This document shows, piece after piece, positions 15,918 through 26,524 of a DNA stretch of 64,000 nucleotides. A program made the position numbers and the translations under genes. A model generated the notes under the pieces. That model saw only the letters and a program-made list of their open reading frames with translations, was not told the DNA's origin and did no database searches. This DNA comes from Verrucomicrobiaceae bacterium. Its GTDB lineage: Bacteria; Verrucomicrobiota; Verrucomicrobiia; Verrucomicrobiales; Verrucomicrobiaceae. The stretch spans positions 62,001 through 126,000 of the forward strand of contig JAEUHN010000041.1 in NCBI GenBank assembly GCA_016795365.1. Direction: 5' to 3'. How positions within the stretch are numbered: the stretch's first letter is position 1; every line of letters begins with the position of its first letter.

Positions 15918-18900
15918 ATGAGACATACACTTGTCCTCTTCTTCGCACTGGCCTTCACATGCCTGAGTCCCGATGCATTTGGAATCACTGACAATTACTC
16001 GACAGGCCCGGCGACGGGCGGTCCTGATACCCTCGATGACGTGTGGCAGTCGATTCACAATGCGTGGGGTCTCAGTGCTTCGGGAGATGAGGACTATGAT
16101 GGATGCTCGAACTATGTTGAAAGCCTTGCGGGAACGGATCCGCGCAATTCCACCGACTGTCTTGCCGTCGGCAACATGGCCATCAGCGCAGGCTCGGTGG
16201 TGGTGACGTTCAAAGCCGAAAAGGGCAAGAAGTATCAGGTGTGGGAGTCGGATACTCCGGTGGGTGCTCCGCCTGCCTCAGGCTGGACCATGGTGTCAGG
16301 GGCTTCCAAGATCAGCACGCAGGATCACGCGAATGACACGATCGTATTCACGAAGCCTGTGAACAGTCGCAAGTTCTACCGCCTTGAGTCCCTGGATGCG
16401 GACTCCGACGGTGATGGAGTTTCAGACTGGGCGGAGAACAAGCTGGGCATGGATCCCGCGATCGCGAGTTCCACGGGTAATGGGGCAACGGACGGTGACA
16501 CGCTGGCATCGCTTCTGTCTTTGACCGTTCAGTCGACGACGAATGGTTTTGAAAAAGATGACAAGACGGCTCCGAGTCCCGCTGCGGTTCCTGGCAAGCT
16601 GAAGCTGGTGCGCACGGTGGGCACGATGGCGCTCAATGGATTATCTTTGATCGGAGCTCCAGGAGCGCCCGCTGCTGAGAAGTCCAGTGCAACCCCACCT
16701 GGGACGGGTGCTGATTATACCTTGGCGACCTTCAGCATTCCTGCGGGGCAAGGTGTGCCAGGCACGCCATACGATGCGGCGGTGACTCCGGTGCAGGATG
16801 CTTTGGATGAGGTTCCCGAGTATGCCAAGATCACGGTGGACCTGCCGGGCAGCATCACTGCTGCTGGACCATCTGGAACGCTGTGCATCTGTGATTCGGA
16901 TCCTGCCAACCCGGCCAATAACCAGCTCTACGTGGCCTACCTCGGACATGAAGCTGGGCAGGCCACTACAGCTAGCGGCTATGCCACGGCCCTTGTGAAG
17001 GGAGATAATACCAGTGCCTCGATTTCCATCGTGTTCAGCAACCTGTCATCCGAGCAGAACACGGCCTACATCCGATCAGGGCCAAATTCGGATCTGGCTC
17101 CCGCGCTCCCGAATGGGCAGGTGTCCGGCACGACCTACAACATCGAATACAAGCCGGGCTTCTATTCCACCGACCAAGGCTTCCTTGACGCCCTGCGCAC
17201 GTCCAACATCTGGTGCGCGATTACCTCCGCGAACTTTACCGGCAAGGAGATTGCCGGACCGTTCAACAAGGCAACAGGCTCCATCACCTTCGATCCCGAT
17301 AATCCAACACTTGACGCTCCGGTCACAGGTTCGTCCAGCTGGCAGACGGCGACTAACGAGCAGATCGAGCGCGACATCTGGCGCTTCATGAACCAGTGCA
17401 CCTGGGGCGGCACGCAGGCGATGTATATTGCGATTCGCGGGAAGGTCGATGCGCGTATCGGGGCACTGAGCGGCACGCCCACGGCGGCTCAGATCACAGA
17501 TGCTTACATCCAGGGATTGAGCGACTGGCTCGACGAGCAGATGAATCCGGCGCTGACTCCAACCGTAAACTTCCGCACGCTGGTTATGGCGGCGGACAAT
17601 GAGGAGTTCGAAATGCGAGGGAACAAGCCCTATACCTATTCGAACGACCCGAGCTTCAACGGAACCCGGTATGCGGTGACCTTTGACAATGCGGGTAATC
17701 CTACGGTGAGCACCACGGCGGACAATAACTTCGCGGGCAACAACTACCCGCAGAGCGGACCGAATCGCCGCCGCGAGTGGTGGTCCATCATGCTCCAGGG
17801 CAAAGATCAGGTGCGTCAGCGCTTCACTCAGGCGCTGAGCGAAATTGTCATTATCTCTGAGGCTGACCAGACCGTTCTGGACCGTCACTACGGCTGCGCG
17901 AACTACTGGGACATGCTGGCGGAGAATGCCTTTGGCAAGTATCGCACGCTCCTGGAGAAGGTGACCTACAGCCCAATGATGGGCGTTTATCTCTCGCACA
18001 TGGCCAATCGTGCTGCGTATGATGCAGGCGGTGGCATCATCGTTAGCCCTGATGAAAACTATGCGCGTGAGATCATGCAGTTGTTCTCCATCGGCCTCGT
18101 CCTGCGCCACCCCGATGGCAGTCTCCAGTTGGATTCGGCTGGTCTTCCCATCCCGACTTACGATCAGCGGGACATCACCGAATTGGCCCGCGTGATGACC
18201 GGCTTCTCACACGGTGCTCGCCATGCGATTGGCTACACCTCTAGCTGGAACAGCTCGACCTTGTTGTTCAATAACAGCAGCAACAACCGCGTGAGCGACC
18301 TGGTGGTGTTCAACTACAACTCGTCGGTCACAGCCGCAAACTTCTCGAATGGCAACAACAACTGGTTTGGTCGCGCTGATGATCACCTTTTCTGGGCAGC
18401 CCCGTGGACCACGCCGATGAAAGTCATTGGTCGTATTAGCGACGCCACACCCACGACTGTCGGCTCGATCTATTACCATGACTTCAATCAGTATGTGGAC
18501 CCTGATACGGGCGATCCAGTGGCCAACGTTTCCAAGCGCTTGCTGGCTGGCAAGCATGGCCAGTATGACATTCCCATGCGCTCGCTGCCTGCGCTTGGAC
18601 GCGGTGCCAATGACATCACCTGTCACAACCTTGCCGATCTGGATCTGACCGCTGCTCACAATGCGCTCGCTGGTGATCCCACGCAAAGCACCTATGGTGC
18701 AGGCACGCAGGCCAGCCCAGGACATACCAATACGCCGGTCAACATGTGCCGCTGGCTGATCCAGCGCCTAGTGACTTCCAATCCGTCCGCAGGCTATATC
18801 TTCCGTGTGCAGGAAGTGTATCGTAATACTAATGGCAACCTGGGGGCTGTGCTCAAGGCGATGCTGCTGGACTACGAGGCGCGCTCCTTGCAGCTCGCAG

Positions 18901-21900
18901 ACAGTTCGATCTCGCACGGGAAGGTGAAGGAGCCTCTCGTGGCCTTCACTCAGATGTTGCGCACGCTTCGCGCTTTCTCAGGGGCTCCGATTTCCATCCT
19001 CAAGGATCAGGTCCCCAACATGTCCGGCACAGATACGCCGATGCCCACGGCCTACCCGCTGAGCGAGTATAACAAGTTCTCAATAGACAACGCGAACCCT
19101 CCTTCGCTGCCGACTGGCTGGGCCACGGGTCCGTTCCGCTATCGTTTCGGCGATCTTACGAGCAATATCGGTCAGAGCCCGCAGCGTCCGCCCTCGGTCT
19201 TCAATTGGTTCCTGCCTGACTATGTGGTGCCAGGTCCTATGGCAGAGGCTGGGCTGTTCGCACCTGAACTTCAGATCAACACCGAGGCCAGTGTCGTGGC
19301 CAAGGCCAACATGTTCTACGCCTACACCTGGAGCAACCTCACCGGTATGAGCACGCAGCCAGGAGCAGACACCAATGTTTCTGACTTTATTCTGAACAAT
19401 GGGAACGCCACACCTGCGGTGCGCTTGTCCTTGGATGGTGGCGTCACTTTTGTGAACTCGATCACCTTCACGCCTACTGACTTCTCTGCCAAGACGGTCA
19501 CGGTGGTGGGTGGCAATACCAACTGGCTGAGCAACGTGGACAATAGTCTGCTGCGTTTCAGCGTGAGTGGTGCGGCGGGCTATGATGCCCTCCCGGTCGC
19601 TCCCATGACTATCGGATTCCAGGACACGGACAGCGCTAATGAAGGCATTCGCGCCGAGCACACGTCGTTCAATACGTGGGTGCAGGAAGGTGTTGGAGGG
19701 AAGACGGACATTGTGAACGTCCGCCTTCACTCACCGCCGCCTGCTGGCAGCACTGTGGACGTGAACATCACTACAGGCGGTCAGGTTTCAGTTTCACCCA
19801 CCACCGTGTCCTTCAACGACACCGATTGGAATACGGTCAAGACGGTGACGGTGAGTGCGGTGGAAGATGCTGTCACGGAAGCTCCGAGCGCCGTGGGTGA
19901 CACGCTCACCTTCACCGCCAGCAGCGCTGCTGCCAGTTACAATGGCCTGACGGCTACACTGCCTGTCGGTGTCGTGGATAACGACGATGGGGCGAGCAGC
20001 TTCCATGTTCTTGTAACGGAAGTGGGTAGTGACACCGTGGTCGGTGAATCCAGCACGCAGACCACCGTGCTTGCCAATGTGGTGGACAACTTCAACATCG
20101 TCCTTACCAGGCAGCCTAGTGCGAACGTGACGGTGACCATCACCCCGTCCAACACTCAGGTGCAGCTCAATACTACTACTGGCGGCACGACCTATGGCGC
20201 TGCGGGTGCTGCCGTGACGCGCACATTCACTAACGTCAACTGGGCCACCGCTCAGGAAGTGCGCGTGCGTGGCAATGCTGACACCACTGCCGAGGGCTCC
20301 TTCGAGCAGAACCCCACCAACAATGCCATCATCACCATCACGGCCAATGGGGGCGGCTACCTCACGGCCAATCCGGTGCAGCAGGTGGTGGCGAAGATTC
20401 TGGATGACGACAATCGCATCATCATGACCCCTAGCGGTGGTGAAACGATCGTTCAGGAAGGCGGTATCGCGGATACCTTCACCGTCCAGTTGCGCGTGAA
20501 TCCGACGGTGCCGGTGACGGTGAACCTGGGTTCCAATCATGTCCGCTGCACGCCCACGAATCTCGTGTTCCACCCCACCGGGGGCACGCCCGGACCGGGT
20601 GAAACCATCTGGAACGTGGCGCAAACGGTGACGGTTACCGCCATTGATGATCACCTCAATGAAGGCCGCATGATGCCGCTGACTCCGAATGCAATTCCCA
20701 CGGTGGCAACGGCGACGAGCACGGTCGCCAGTGGTGCCCTCACGGCCCTCACGATGACCAATCAGGGTGCCGGCTACACCGTGCCGCCCATCGTGAGCTT
20801 CAGCGGCGGCGGTGGCAGCGGTGCCGCTGCGTCTCCGGTTCTATCTGCTGACGGCAGAATCACCGGCCTCACTATCACGGCGGCCGGATCGGCCTACACT
20901 TCGGCTCCCACGGTGACCATTACTCCGCCGTTCTCAGGTAATGCAGCCATTGTGGCCAGCGCTACTTCGGCAGGCGTGGCGGACACGGGTTACAACAACT
21001 ACTGGAGCGTCACGCACAGTTCCCTGGGCGTCACGATCATCGACAACGACAACGCAGGCGTGAATGTCGTCGCCACTGGCGGTGACACGACTGTGGTCGA
21101 AGGTGGTGCCACGGACACCGTGGACATCTCCTTGCGTCAGCAGCCTGCGGCGAATGTGACGGTTAACCTTACTGCCAGCACCCAGGCGTTGGTTTTCCCC
21201 ACGACTCTGACCTTCACGCCTGCCAACTGGAACAATGCCCAGACGGTGACCGTTACCGCTATCAACGACACCTCGGTCGAGGCGGACACGCTGACCAATA
21301 TCGGGGTTGTTGTTGATTCGAACGATATTGCCTATGACGGCGTTAAGACGAAGTCGATCGCAGCGACGGTGATCGATAACGACTTTGTGCCCCTTGGCAT
21401 TGGTCACTCCAATGGCTGGACTACGGTGGCAGAGGGTGGTGCTGTGGGTAATAGCACGGATACCCTGGTTCGTGCTTCGGACACCTTTACCGTGAATCTG
21501 GGCCGCACTCCCACCGCGAATGTGACGGTGACACTCGTGACTGATGGTCAGATTTCGGTCTCCCCATCGACGCTGACCTTCACCACCAGCAACAGTGGCA
21601 CCAACCAAACGGTGACGGTAACCGCCGTGGACGATGGGGTAGCAGAGACTGCGATGCACAACAGTCTGCTGCGCTTCGTCATCAGCAGCGCGGATCCCTT
21701 TTACAACAATCCACGCAACACCCCGATGAATATCCCGGTGCGGGACAATGACGCCAATGGTATTGCGTTGTTTGAAACCAACGGCAGCACGCAGCCAACA
21801 GAAGGCGGCACGGATGCAGTCTCGGTGGTGCTCACCAAGGCCCCGACCAGCAGTGTGATTGTGGACTTGGTCTCCAGCAACACCGCCGAAGCGACGGTGC

Positions 21901-24638
21901 CTGCTTCGCTGACTTTCACGACTGCCAACTGGAGCACGCCGCAAAGCTTCAATGTCACCGCCATCGGTGACATGATCAATGAGGGTCGTGAGGTGTATAA
22001 CGTCAGTGTCACCGCGCGCACCACCGGGTCTGATGCTGCCTATGCCGGTCTCACTGGCTGGACTTATGACGGATTTAAAGCCGTTAACAACCAGGTGATT
22101 AACTACATCACGGACAATCATCGCCGTAACGAGAACCTGATTATCGTGCCGAGTGGTGGGTCCATTCGCAGCAATGACGCACAGCCTACAGGGGGCAATA
22201 CCTGGGTGACGGAAGGCAGCAGCGAAACCGACAGCGTGGAAATCTACCTCGCCAGCCCACCCGTGATTCCCGTGACCGTCACGCTGGATGCAAATTCCCA
22301 GATGGCCTTCAATCAGAGCGTGTTCTACTTCGATAGCACGAACTGGAATGTGCCGCAGACTGTAGTCATTAGCGCGATTGATGACGCCTTTAATGACGTT
22401 GCTCTCGCCGCCGCTGGCAATACGGCTTACAACCAGGCGCAGAACATCCAGTTCCGATGCTTCGGCGATCCCACCTACCTGGGCATCGCACCCACGCATA
22501 CAGTGAACATCCTGGACAATGATGCGCCTGCCGTGAGCATTTCCCAGACGGGTGGCATCACGAGCACCGTGGAAGGCGGGGCCACAGACACCTACAGCAT
22601 CGTGCTCACCACGCCCCCCAATGGTGATGTGGTGATCACTGCCACGCCTGCCAATACCGGCACCACGCTGAACAATGTGACCACGGGTGCCAAGAGCTTC
22701 ACCTTCAATGCATCGAACTGGAATGTGCCGCAGGTCGTCACGGTCCTGGCCGCTCAGGACACGACGGTCGAGGGCAATCATCAGGTGAACGTCACTCATG
22801 CCATCAACGTGGCGCTGACCACTGACACCACCGGCTATGCCGCGAACACCTCGGGCACCTCCACCTTGAGCCTCCAGACCGTGGTGAACAACATCTCGGA
22901 CGATGACAACCGCATCATCGTCAACGTTACGGGCCTTGAAACGCGCGTGCATGAAGATGGCTCGAAGAGTGACACCTATAGCATTGTGCTGCGCAGCGCT
23001 CCATCAGGTGCGAACACAGTCACCATCACCCCGAGTGTCACGGGTGGATTCGCTGCCTCTGGACTCTCGATTAGCCCCGCGACGCTGATCTTCAATAGCA
23101 GCAACTTCAGCACCCCTCAGTTCTTCACTCTTACGGGTGTGAACAACAGCATTGATGCCGAGCGCGCTCGCACGGTCACGATCAGCCACACATCCGCGAG
23201 CGGTGACGCGAACTTCAATGCCCAGACCATCCACCAGGTGGCCGTGAGCCAGCTGTCCACGGACACGCCGCGCATCATGTTTGTGGGCAGCCCGAACATC
23301 CATGAGAACGGCAACACCGGCACTTACACCGTGGCGCTCAATCGAGCACCCACGGCGGATGTGACTGTGGTGGCCACGGCCAACAGCCAGCTGGAGATTG
23401 CTCCGCCTGTGCCAGCTGGCGGCACCCTGGTTTATGGACCGACGGCGACGTTGACCTTCACCTCGGCAAACTGGATGACACATCAAACAGTCACCATTCG
23501 TGCGATCGATGACTCGCTCGTGGAGTCCTACATCCATTACAGTGGCGAGGTGACTCATACCTCCAGCAGCACGGATGCGACCTACAACAACGTGTCTCCG
23601 CTTTACAAAGTGGTGCCGCTCATAACGGACAATGAGTTCCCTGCCGTCCGGATCATTCCATCGGGGGGCACCACCGTGATTACCGAGTCTGGCACGTCTG
23701 ATACCTATGATATCGTCCTCAGCCAGGCACCCACGGCAGATGTGACGGTGACCATCACACCTGATGCCCAGAGCACCGTTTCTTCTTCCAGTGTGACGTT
23801 TACTTCAGGCAACTGGAATGTGCCGCAGCCCATCACGGTAACGGCGATGAACGACACCGCTACGGAAGTGAATCACACCAGCACCATTACCCATGGCAAT
23901 GCGACGAGCGCAGATCCTGCGTTCAATGGCTTGCCGGTGCCGCTGCTCATCGCCAGCATCACAGATGATGATGGTCCGCAGGTGCAGCTCGTTGAATCTG
24001 GTGGCAATACTACGGTGGTTGAGGCCGGTGCCAATGACACCTTCACCATTGGTCTCAGCCAGGCTCCGACCGCCAACGTCACCGTCACCTTCAGTCCGCC
24101 GGTGTATATCATCCCGCCCCCTGCTTATTCCAAGCAAGTCGGTTACTTCACCAGTGACCTGAGCGGTTCAAATCAGCAAAAGGATCGTATCGTTCTGGAC
24201 TACACCGAGCTGATTCAGCTCTATCGGGACACCTTCTATGATCACCTCGAAAGCGTCTATGGCACCGGAGCTATTCCGATCGTTCCGAGTGATGTGAATT
24301 TGCAGAATGCTCACTGGGCAGCCAGCAAGGCGATTGTGGATAAGACCGACCTTTGGTGGTGCGGTGGTAGCCTGAAGGCCAGGAACCCGGTGCTCATCGA
24401 GCCAAATCAACCTGCTCCAGTTCCGCTGCCACCGGCCAATCCTCGCCAGGTGCTCATGGAGTGCATCTATCAGATCAATGGTGGCGCGAACAGCCTGGGC
24501 ACCACACGGTATGAGCCCGAGATCGTTTTCGATCCGAAAAACCCGCCGAACACGACCTTTGCCAATGAGATCCGGGACCGCTGCCGTTGGATTGGCTACC
24601 TCAACTCCACAGTGATGCCAGGCTTTGTGCAGCACTAA
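15918..24638 (+). CDS. Giant exported DUF1800 protein with a Calx-beta-like repeat array
   Basis: 2,906 residues from ATG 15918; the signal peptide is MRHTLVLFFALAFTCLSPDA (an upstream TTG at 15864 would spoil it). Two Asp-rich calcium-type motifs (DEDYDGCSNYVESLAGTDP and DADSDGDGVSDWAENKLGMD) precede a DUF1800 domain (about 475-1115): RRREWWSIMLQGKDQVRQR, YAREIMQLFSIGL, and SPQRPPSVFNWFLPDYVVPG. Then come about 12 Calx-beta-like repeats of 110-140 residues, each roughly GG.T.V.EGG..DT..I.L...P...V.V, an NW..(P/A)Q.VTV.A.DD strand, and a closing I.D(N/D)D. The last repeat breaks off and a unique tail of about 170 residues ends in DRCRWIGYLNSTVMPGFVQH. DUF1800 function is unknown; relatives pair with DUF1501, as here. 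Probably a cell-surface or secreted calcium-binding protein; that is inference. Confidence 0.88.
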   Translation: MRHTLVLFFALAFTCLSPDAFGITDNYSTGPATGGPDTLDDVWQSIHNAWGLSASGDEDYDGCSNYVESLAGTDPRNSTDCLAVGNMAISAGSVVVTFKAEKGKKYQVWESDTPVGAPPASGWTMVSGASKISTQDHANDTIVFTKPVNSRKFYRLESLDADSDGDGVSDWAENKLGMDPAIASSTGNGATDGDTLASLLSLTVQSTTNGFEKDDKTAPSPAAVPGKLKLVRTVGTMALNGLSLIGAPGAPAAEKSSATPPGTGADYTLATFSIPAGQGVPGTPYDAAVTPVQDALDEVPEYAKITVDLPGSITAAGPSGTLCICDSDPANPANNQLYVAYLGHEAGQATTASGYATALVKGDNTSASISIVFSNLSSEQNTAYIRSGPNSDLAPALPNGQVSGTTYNIEYKPGFYSTDQGFLDALRTSNIWCAITSANFTGKEIAGPFNKATGSITFDPDNPTLDAPVTGSSSWQTATNEQIERDIWRFMNQCTWGGTQAMYIAIRGKVDARIGALSGTPTAAQITDAYIQGLSDWLDEQMNPALTPTVNFRTLVMAADNEEFEMRGNKPYTYSNDPSFNGTRYAVTFDNAGNPTVSTTADNNFAGNNYPQSGPNRRREWWSIMLQGKDQVRQRFTQALSEIVIISEADQTVLDRHYGCANYWDMLAENAFGKYRTLLEKVTYSPMMGVYLSHMANRAAYDAGGGIIVSPDENYAREIMQLFSIGLVLRHPDGSLQLDSAGLPIPTYDQRDITELARVMTGFSHGARHAIGYTSSWNSSTLLFNNSSNNRVSDLVVFNYNSSVTAANFSNGNNNWFGRADDHLFWAAPWTTPMKVIGRISDATPTTVGSIYYHDFNQYVDPDTGDPVANVSKRLLAGKHGQYDIPMRSLPALGRGANDITCHNLADLDLTAAHNALAGDPTQSTYGAGTQASPGHTNTPVNMCRWLIQRLVTSNPSAGYIFRVQEVYRNTNGNLGAVLKAMLLDYEARSLQLADSSISHGKVKEPLVAFTQMLRTLRAFSGAPISILKDQVPNMSGTDTPMPTAYPLSEYNKFSIDNANPPSLPTGWATGPFRYRFGDLTSNIGQSPQRPPSVFNWFLPDYVVPGPMAEAGLFAPELQINTEASVVAKANMFYAYTWSNLTGMSTQPGADTNVSDFILNNGNATPAVRLSLDGGVTFVNSITFTPTDFSAKTVTVVGGNTNWLSNVDNSLLRFSVSGAAGYDALPVAPMTIGFQDTDSANEGIRAEHTSFNTWVQEGVGGKTDIVNVRLHSPPPAGSTVDVNITTGGQVSVSPTTVSFNDTDWNTVKTVTVSAVEDAVTEAPSAVGDTLTFTASSAAASYNGLTATLPVGVVDNDDGASSFHVLVTEVGSDTVVGESSTQTTVLANVVDNFNIVLTRQPSANVTVTITPSNTQVQLNTTTGGTTYGAAGAAVTRTFTNVNWATAQEVRVRGNADTTAEGSFEQNPTNNAIITITANGGGYLTANPVQQVVAKILDDDNRIIMTPSGGETIVQEGGIADTFTVQLRVNPTVPVTVNLGSNHVRCTPTNLVFHPTGGTPGPGETIWNVAQTVTVTAIDDHLNEGRMMPLTPNAIPTVATATSTVASGALTALTMTNQGAGYTVPPIVSFSGGGGSGAAASPVLSADGRITGLTITAAGSAYTSAPTVTITPPFSGNAAIVASATSAGVADTGYNNYWSVTHSSLGVTIIDNDNAGVNVVATGGDTTVVEGGATDTVDISLRQQPAANVTVNLTASTQALVFPTTLTFTPANWNNAQTVTVTAINDTSVEADTLTNIGVVVDSNDIAYDGVKTKSIAATVIDNDFVPLGIGHSNGWTTVAEGGAVGNSTDTLVRASDTFTVNLGRTPTANVTVTLVTDGQISVSPSTLTFTTSNSGTNQTVTVTAVDDGVAETAMHNSLLRFVISSADPFYNNPRNTPMNIPVRDNDANGIALFETNGSTQPTEGGTDAVSVVLTKAPTSSVIVDLVSSNTAEATVPASLTFTTANWSTPQSFNVTAIGDMINEGREVYNVSVTARTTGSDAAYAGLTGWTYDGFKAVNNQVINYITDNHRRNENLIIVPSGGSIRSNDAQPTGGNTWVTEGSSETDSVEIYLASPPVIPVTVTLDANSQMAFNQSVFYFDSTNWNVPQTVVISAIDDAFNDVALAAAGNTAYNQAQNIQFRCFGDPTYLGIAPTHTVNILDNDAPAVSISQTGGITSTVEGGATDTYSIVLTTPPNGDVVITATPANTGTTLNNVTTGAKSFTFNASNWNVPQVVTVLAAQDTTVEGNHQVNVTHAINVALTTDTTGYAANTSGTSTLSLQTVVNNISDDDNRIIVNVTGLETRVHEDGSKSDTYSIVLRSAPSGANTVTITPSVTGGFAASGLSISPATLIFNSSNFSTPQFFTLTGVNNSIDAERARTVTISHTSASGDANFNAQTIHQVAVSQLSTDTPRIMFVGSPNIHENGNTGTYTVALNRAPTADVTVVATANSQLEIAPPVPAGGTLVYGPTATLTFTSANWMTHQTVTIRAIDDSLVESYIHYSGEVTHTSSSTDATYNNVSPLYKVVPLITDNEFPAVRIIPSGGTTVITESGTSDTYDIVLSQAPTADVTVTITPDAQSTVSSSSVTFTSGNWNVPQPITVTAMNDTATEVNHTSTITHGNATSADPAFNGLPVPLLIASITDDDGPQVQLVESGGNTTVVEAGANDTFTIGLSQAPTANVTVTFSPPVYIIPPPAYSKQVGYFTSDLSGSNQQKDRIVLDYTELIQLYRDTFYDHLESVYGTGAIPIVPSDVNLQNAHWAASKAIVDKTDLWWCGGSLKARNPVLIEPNQPAPVPLPPANPRQVLMECIYQINGGANSLGTTRYEPEIVFDPKNPPNTTFANEIRDRCRWIGYLNSTVMPGFVQH
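19375..24105 (+). repeat. Array of about 12 Calx-beta-like protein repeats
   Basis: Coding repeats inside the giant gene. Recognisable repeat ends with DNDD/DDDN/DNDA type turns occur near 19985, 20410, 21050, 21385, 21755, 22520, 22910, 23635 and 23970. The DNA copies have diverged strongly, so this is old duplication rather than recent slippage. The third- and fourth-from-last units (22905-23640) lack the full EGG motif. The first unit (about 19375-19630) lacks the N-terminal strand and the last (about 23975-24105) lacks the C-terminal half. Confidence 0.8.
20730..20945 (+). repeat. GxGYxxxPxV-type insert within one Calx-beta-like repeat
   Basis: In-frame segment of about 70 residues interrupting a repeat: LTMTNQGAGYTVPPIVSF, a GGGGSGAAA turn, then a second half LTITAAGSAYTSAPTVTITP. 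The paired GxGY...P.V / GSxYxxxP.V pattern is a small beta module also seen in phage and planctomycete/verrucomicrobial structural proteins (family recalled, not searched). Confidence 0.6.
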
Positions 24639-24686
24639 TCTAAGGCCTTTTACATTAGAATCAGCAATCACAACTCAGGAATCACC

Positions 24687-26456
24687 ATGAACCTTCTCCT
24701 CCGACGCAACGAAGATCGCTCGAAGCCCAACCGTCGCGACTTCCTGCTCCAGAGCAGTGCCGCCTCTCTGGGCCTGACCTCCATCGTCAACAGCCTCGCA
24801 CAGCTCAAGCTGATCGGGTCCGCAGCTGCTCAGGGAGCTGGCGACTACAAAGCCCTGGTCTGCTTCTTCCTCAACGGAGGCAATGATTCTAACAACCTAC
24901 TCATTCCAGCTGGCTCTACCAGCGCTGCGCGCACGGCTTATGTCAATGGACGTGGTGCCACGGTGCTGGCTATTCCTGATGCCAGTTTTGACTTCACGCC
25001 AGCGAATGCTGCCAATGGTTACTGGAACGGCACGGCGAACAGCACGGCTGCTGTCACCTCCCGTATCACGCCGAGCAATAGTGGGGCCTATGATCCAAGC
25101 ACTGGATACACAGGCAATGAGATGGCGCTCCATCCCGGTGCCTACCCACTGAAGACTATGTTTGATGCTGGTGACCTGAGTTTCATCGCCAATGTAGGCA
25201 CGCTGGTCGGCACTACGGCTGTGACGCGTTCGAACTTCAATACCCTCCCTGCAGCCGCCAAGCCACCGCAACTCTTCTCTCACTCCGACCAGCAGGTGCA
25301 GTGGCAGTCCTCTTTGCCAGACCAGCCCTTCTCACGTGGCTGGGGGGGGAAGATCGCCGATCTTCTGTCGGGCTTGAACACGGGCGACCTGAGTATGTCG
25401 GTCTCGATCGCCGGAGTGAACAGCTTCCAGGTGGCCTTTGACCAGCCGGCCTACTTCATGAACAGCTCGGGTGCCGTGTCGGCGCTCAGCGGCTTCAATA
25501 CGACGGCCCACCCATACGGCAGCAGCCTCCGCAACACGTCGTTGCAACCCATTTACACCAATCCGGTCACCACTCCTGCAAACAAATACAATCCCATGGC
25601 GGGCCTCCGCACCGGAGGTGACCCGCTGTCAGGAACGAACTACCAGCACAGTGCCGCCGGATGGAGGTTGAGGGCCATTGAGCAGATTATGGCCATGCAG
25701 CACGCCAGCCTGTTAGACACCGGCTACAACACCGCTCCCGAGAGCGCTCGCATCACCGAAGGTCTCGTGGGTAACGCCTTGGCGCAGACGGCCAACAGCG
25801 ACGGCACTAGCACCTTGGACTTGCATTGGAACAACTGGTTCCAGAACGGACTGTTCAATCCCCGTATTCCCGACATCGCGAATCAGATGAAGGTGGTGGC
25901 CCGCCTCATTGCCGGACGAAGCCAGCTGTCCAACAACCGGCAAATCTTCTTCGTGCAACTGGGCGGCTGGGACACGCACACCACTCAAATCCCGGGCCAG
26001 ACCACCGCAGGCCACTACGGGCTCGTGAATCAGATGAGCCGTGCGATTCGTGCGTTCAAGGACGCCATGGTGCAGATCGGCATGTGGAACAACGTGCTGC
26101 TATTCAGCGCATCGGATTTCAACCGCACATTGACCCCGAACAAGAGCGACAACAGCGCGGGCTCTGACCATGCGTGGGGTGGCCACATGTTCGTGGCGGG
26201 TGGTGCTGTCAAAGGTGGCAAGATTTGCGGGCAGTTCCCCAATCTCACCGTCAATGGAGGCATCGATTGCACTGGCAATCGCGGGCGTTGGATTCCCAGC
26301 ACGGCAACGGATCAGGTCTTTGCAAGCGTTGCGAAATGGTTCGGCTGCTCGGATGGGCAGATTTCGACGGTTTTGCCTAATTTCACCCGTTTCCAGAGTG
26401 ACCTCACGAGCGGCACACTCATCGCGAAGAACCTGGACTTCCTGAACTTCACTTAG
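24687..26456 (+). CDS. DUF1501 protein, partner of the DUF1800 gene
   Basis: 589 residues, exported by a Tat-like signal (NRRDFLLQSSAASLGLTSIV). DUF1501 proteins have an alkaline-phosphatase/sulfatase-like fold. Visible landmarks: LVCFFLNGGNDSNNLLIP near residue 55 (the first metal-site region of the fold), ALHPGAYPLKTMFDAGDLSFIANVGTL, LFSHSDQQVQWQSS, FFVQLGGWDTHTTQ (about 415), and SDFNRTLTPNKSDNSAGSDHAWG (about 475-500), where Asp and His residues align with the metal ligands of the fold. It begins 48 bases after the DUF1800 stop, the usual DUF1800-DUF1501 order, so the pair likely acts together outside the cytoplasm. Substrate unknown. Confidence 0.9.
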   Translation: MNLLLRRNEDRSKPNRRDFLLQSSAASLGLTSIVNSLAQLKLIGSAAAQGAGDYKALVCFFLNGGNDSNNLLIPAGSTSAARTAYVNGRGATVLAIPDASFDFTPANAANGYWNGTANSTAAVTSRITPSNSGAYDPSTGYTGNEMALHPGAYPLKTMFDAGDLSFIANVGTLVGTTAVTRSNFNTLPAAAKPPQLFSHSDQQVQWQSSLPDQPFSRGWGGKIADLLSGLNTGDLSMSVSIAGVNSFQVAFDQPAYFMNSSGAVSALSGFNTTAHPYGSSLRNTSLQPIYTNPVTTPANKYNPMAGLRTGGDPLSGTNYQHSAAGWRLRAIEQIMAMQHASLLDTGYNTAPESARITEGLVGNALAQTANSDGTSTLDLHWNNWFQNGLFNPRIPDIANQMKVVARLIAGRSQLSNNRQIFFVQLGGWDTHTTQIPGQTTAGHYGLVNQMSRAIRAFKDAMVQIGMWNNVLLFSASDFNRTLTPNKSDNSAGSDHAWGGHMFVAGGAVKGGKICGQFPNLTVNGGIDCTGNRGRWIPSTATDQVFASVAKWFGCSDGQISTVLPNFTRFQSDLTSGTLIAKNLDFLNFT

Positions 26457-26524
26457 TGCAGAGCGCTCGCGCGGCTTCTGGTTGAACTGTGCTCAGGGAT
26501 GGTTTGCTTCCTGACTATCCTTTC

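Noticed and set aside
20934-22952. 672-codon minus-strand open frame
   Set aside because: Antisense to the Calx-beta repeats; its repetitive His/Arg translation mirrors the repeats.
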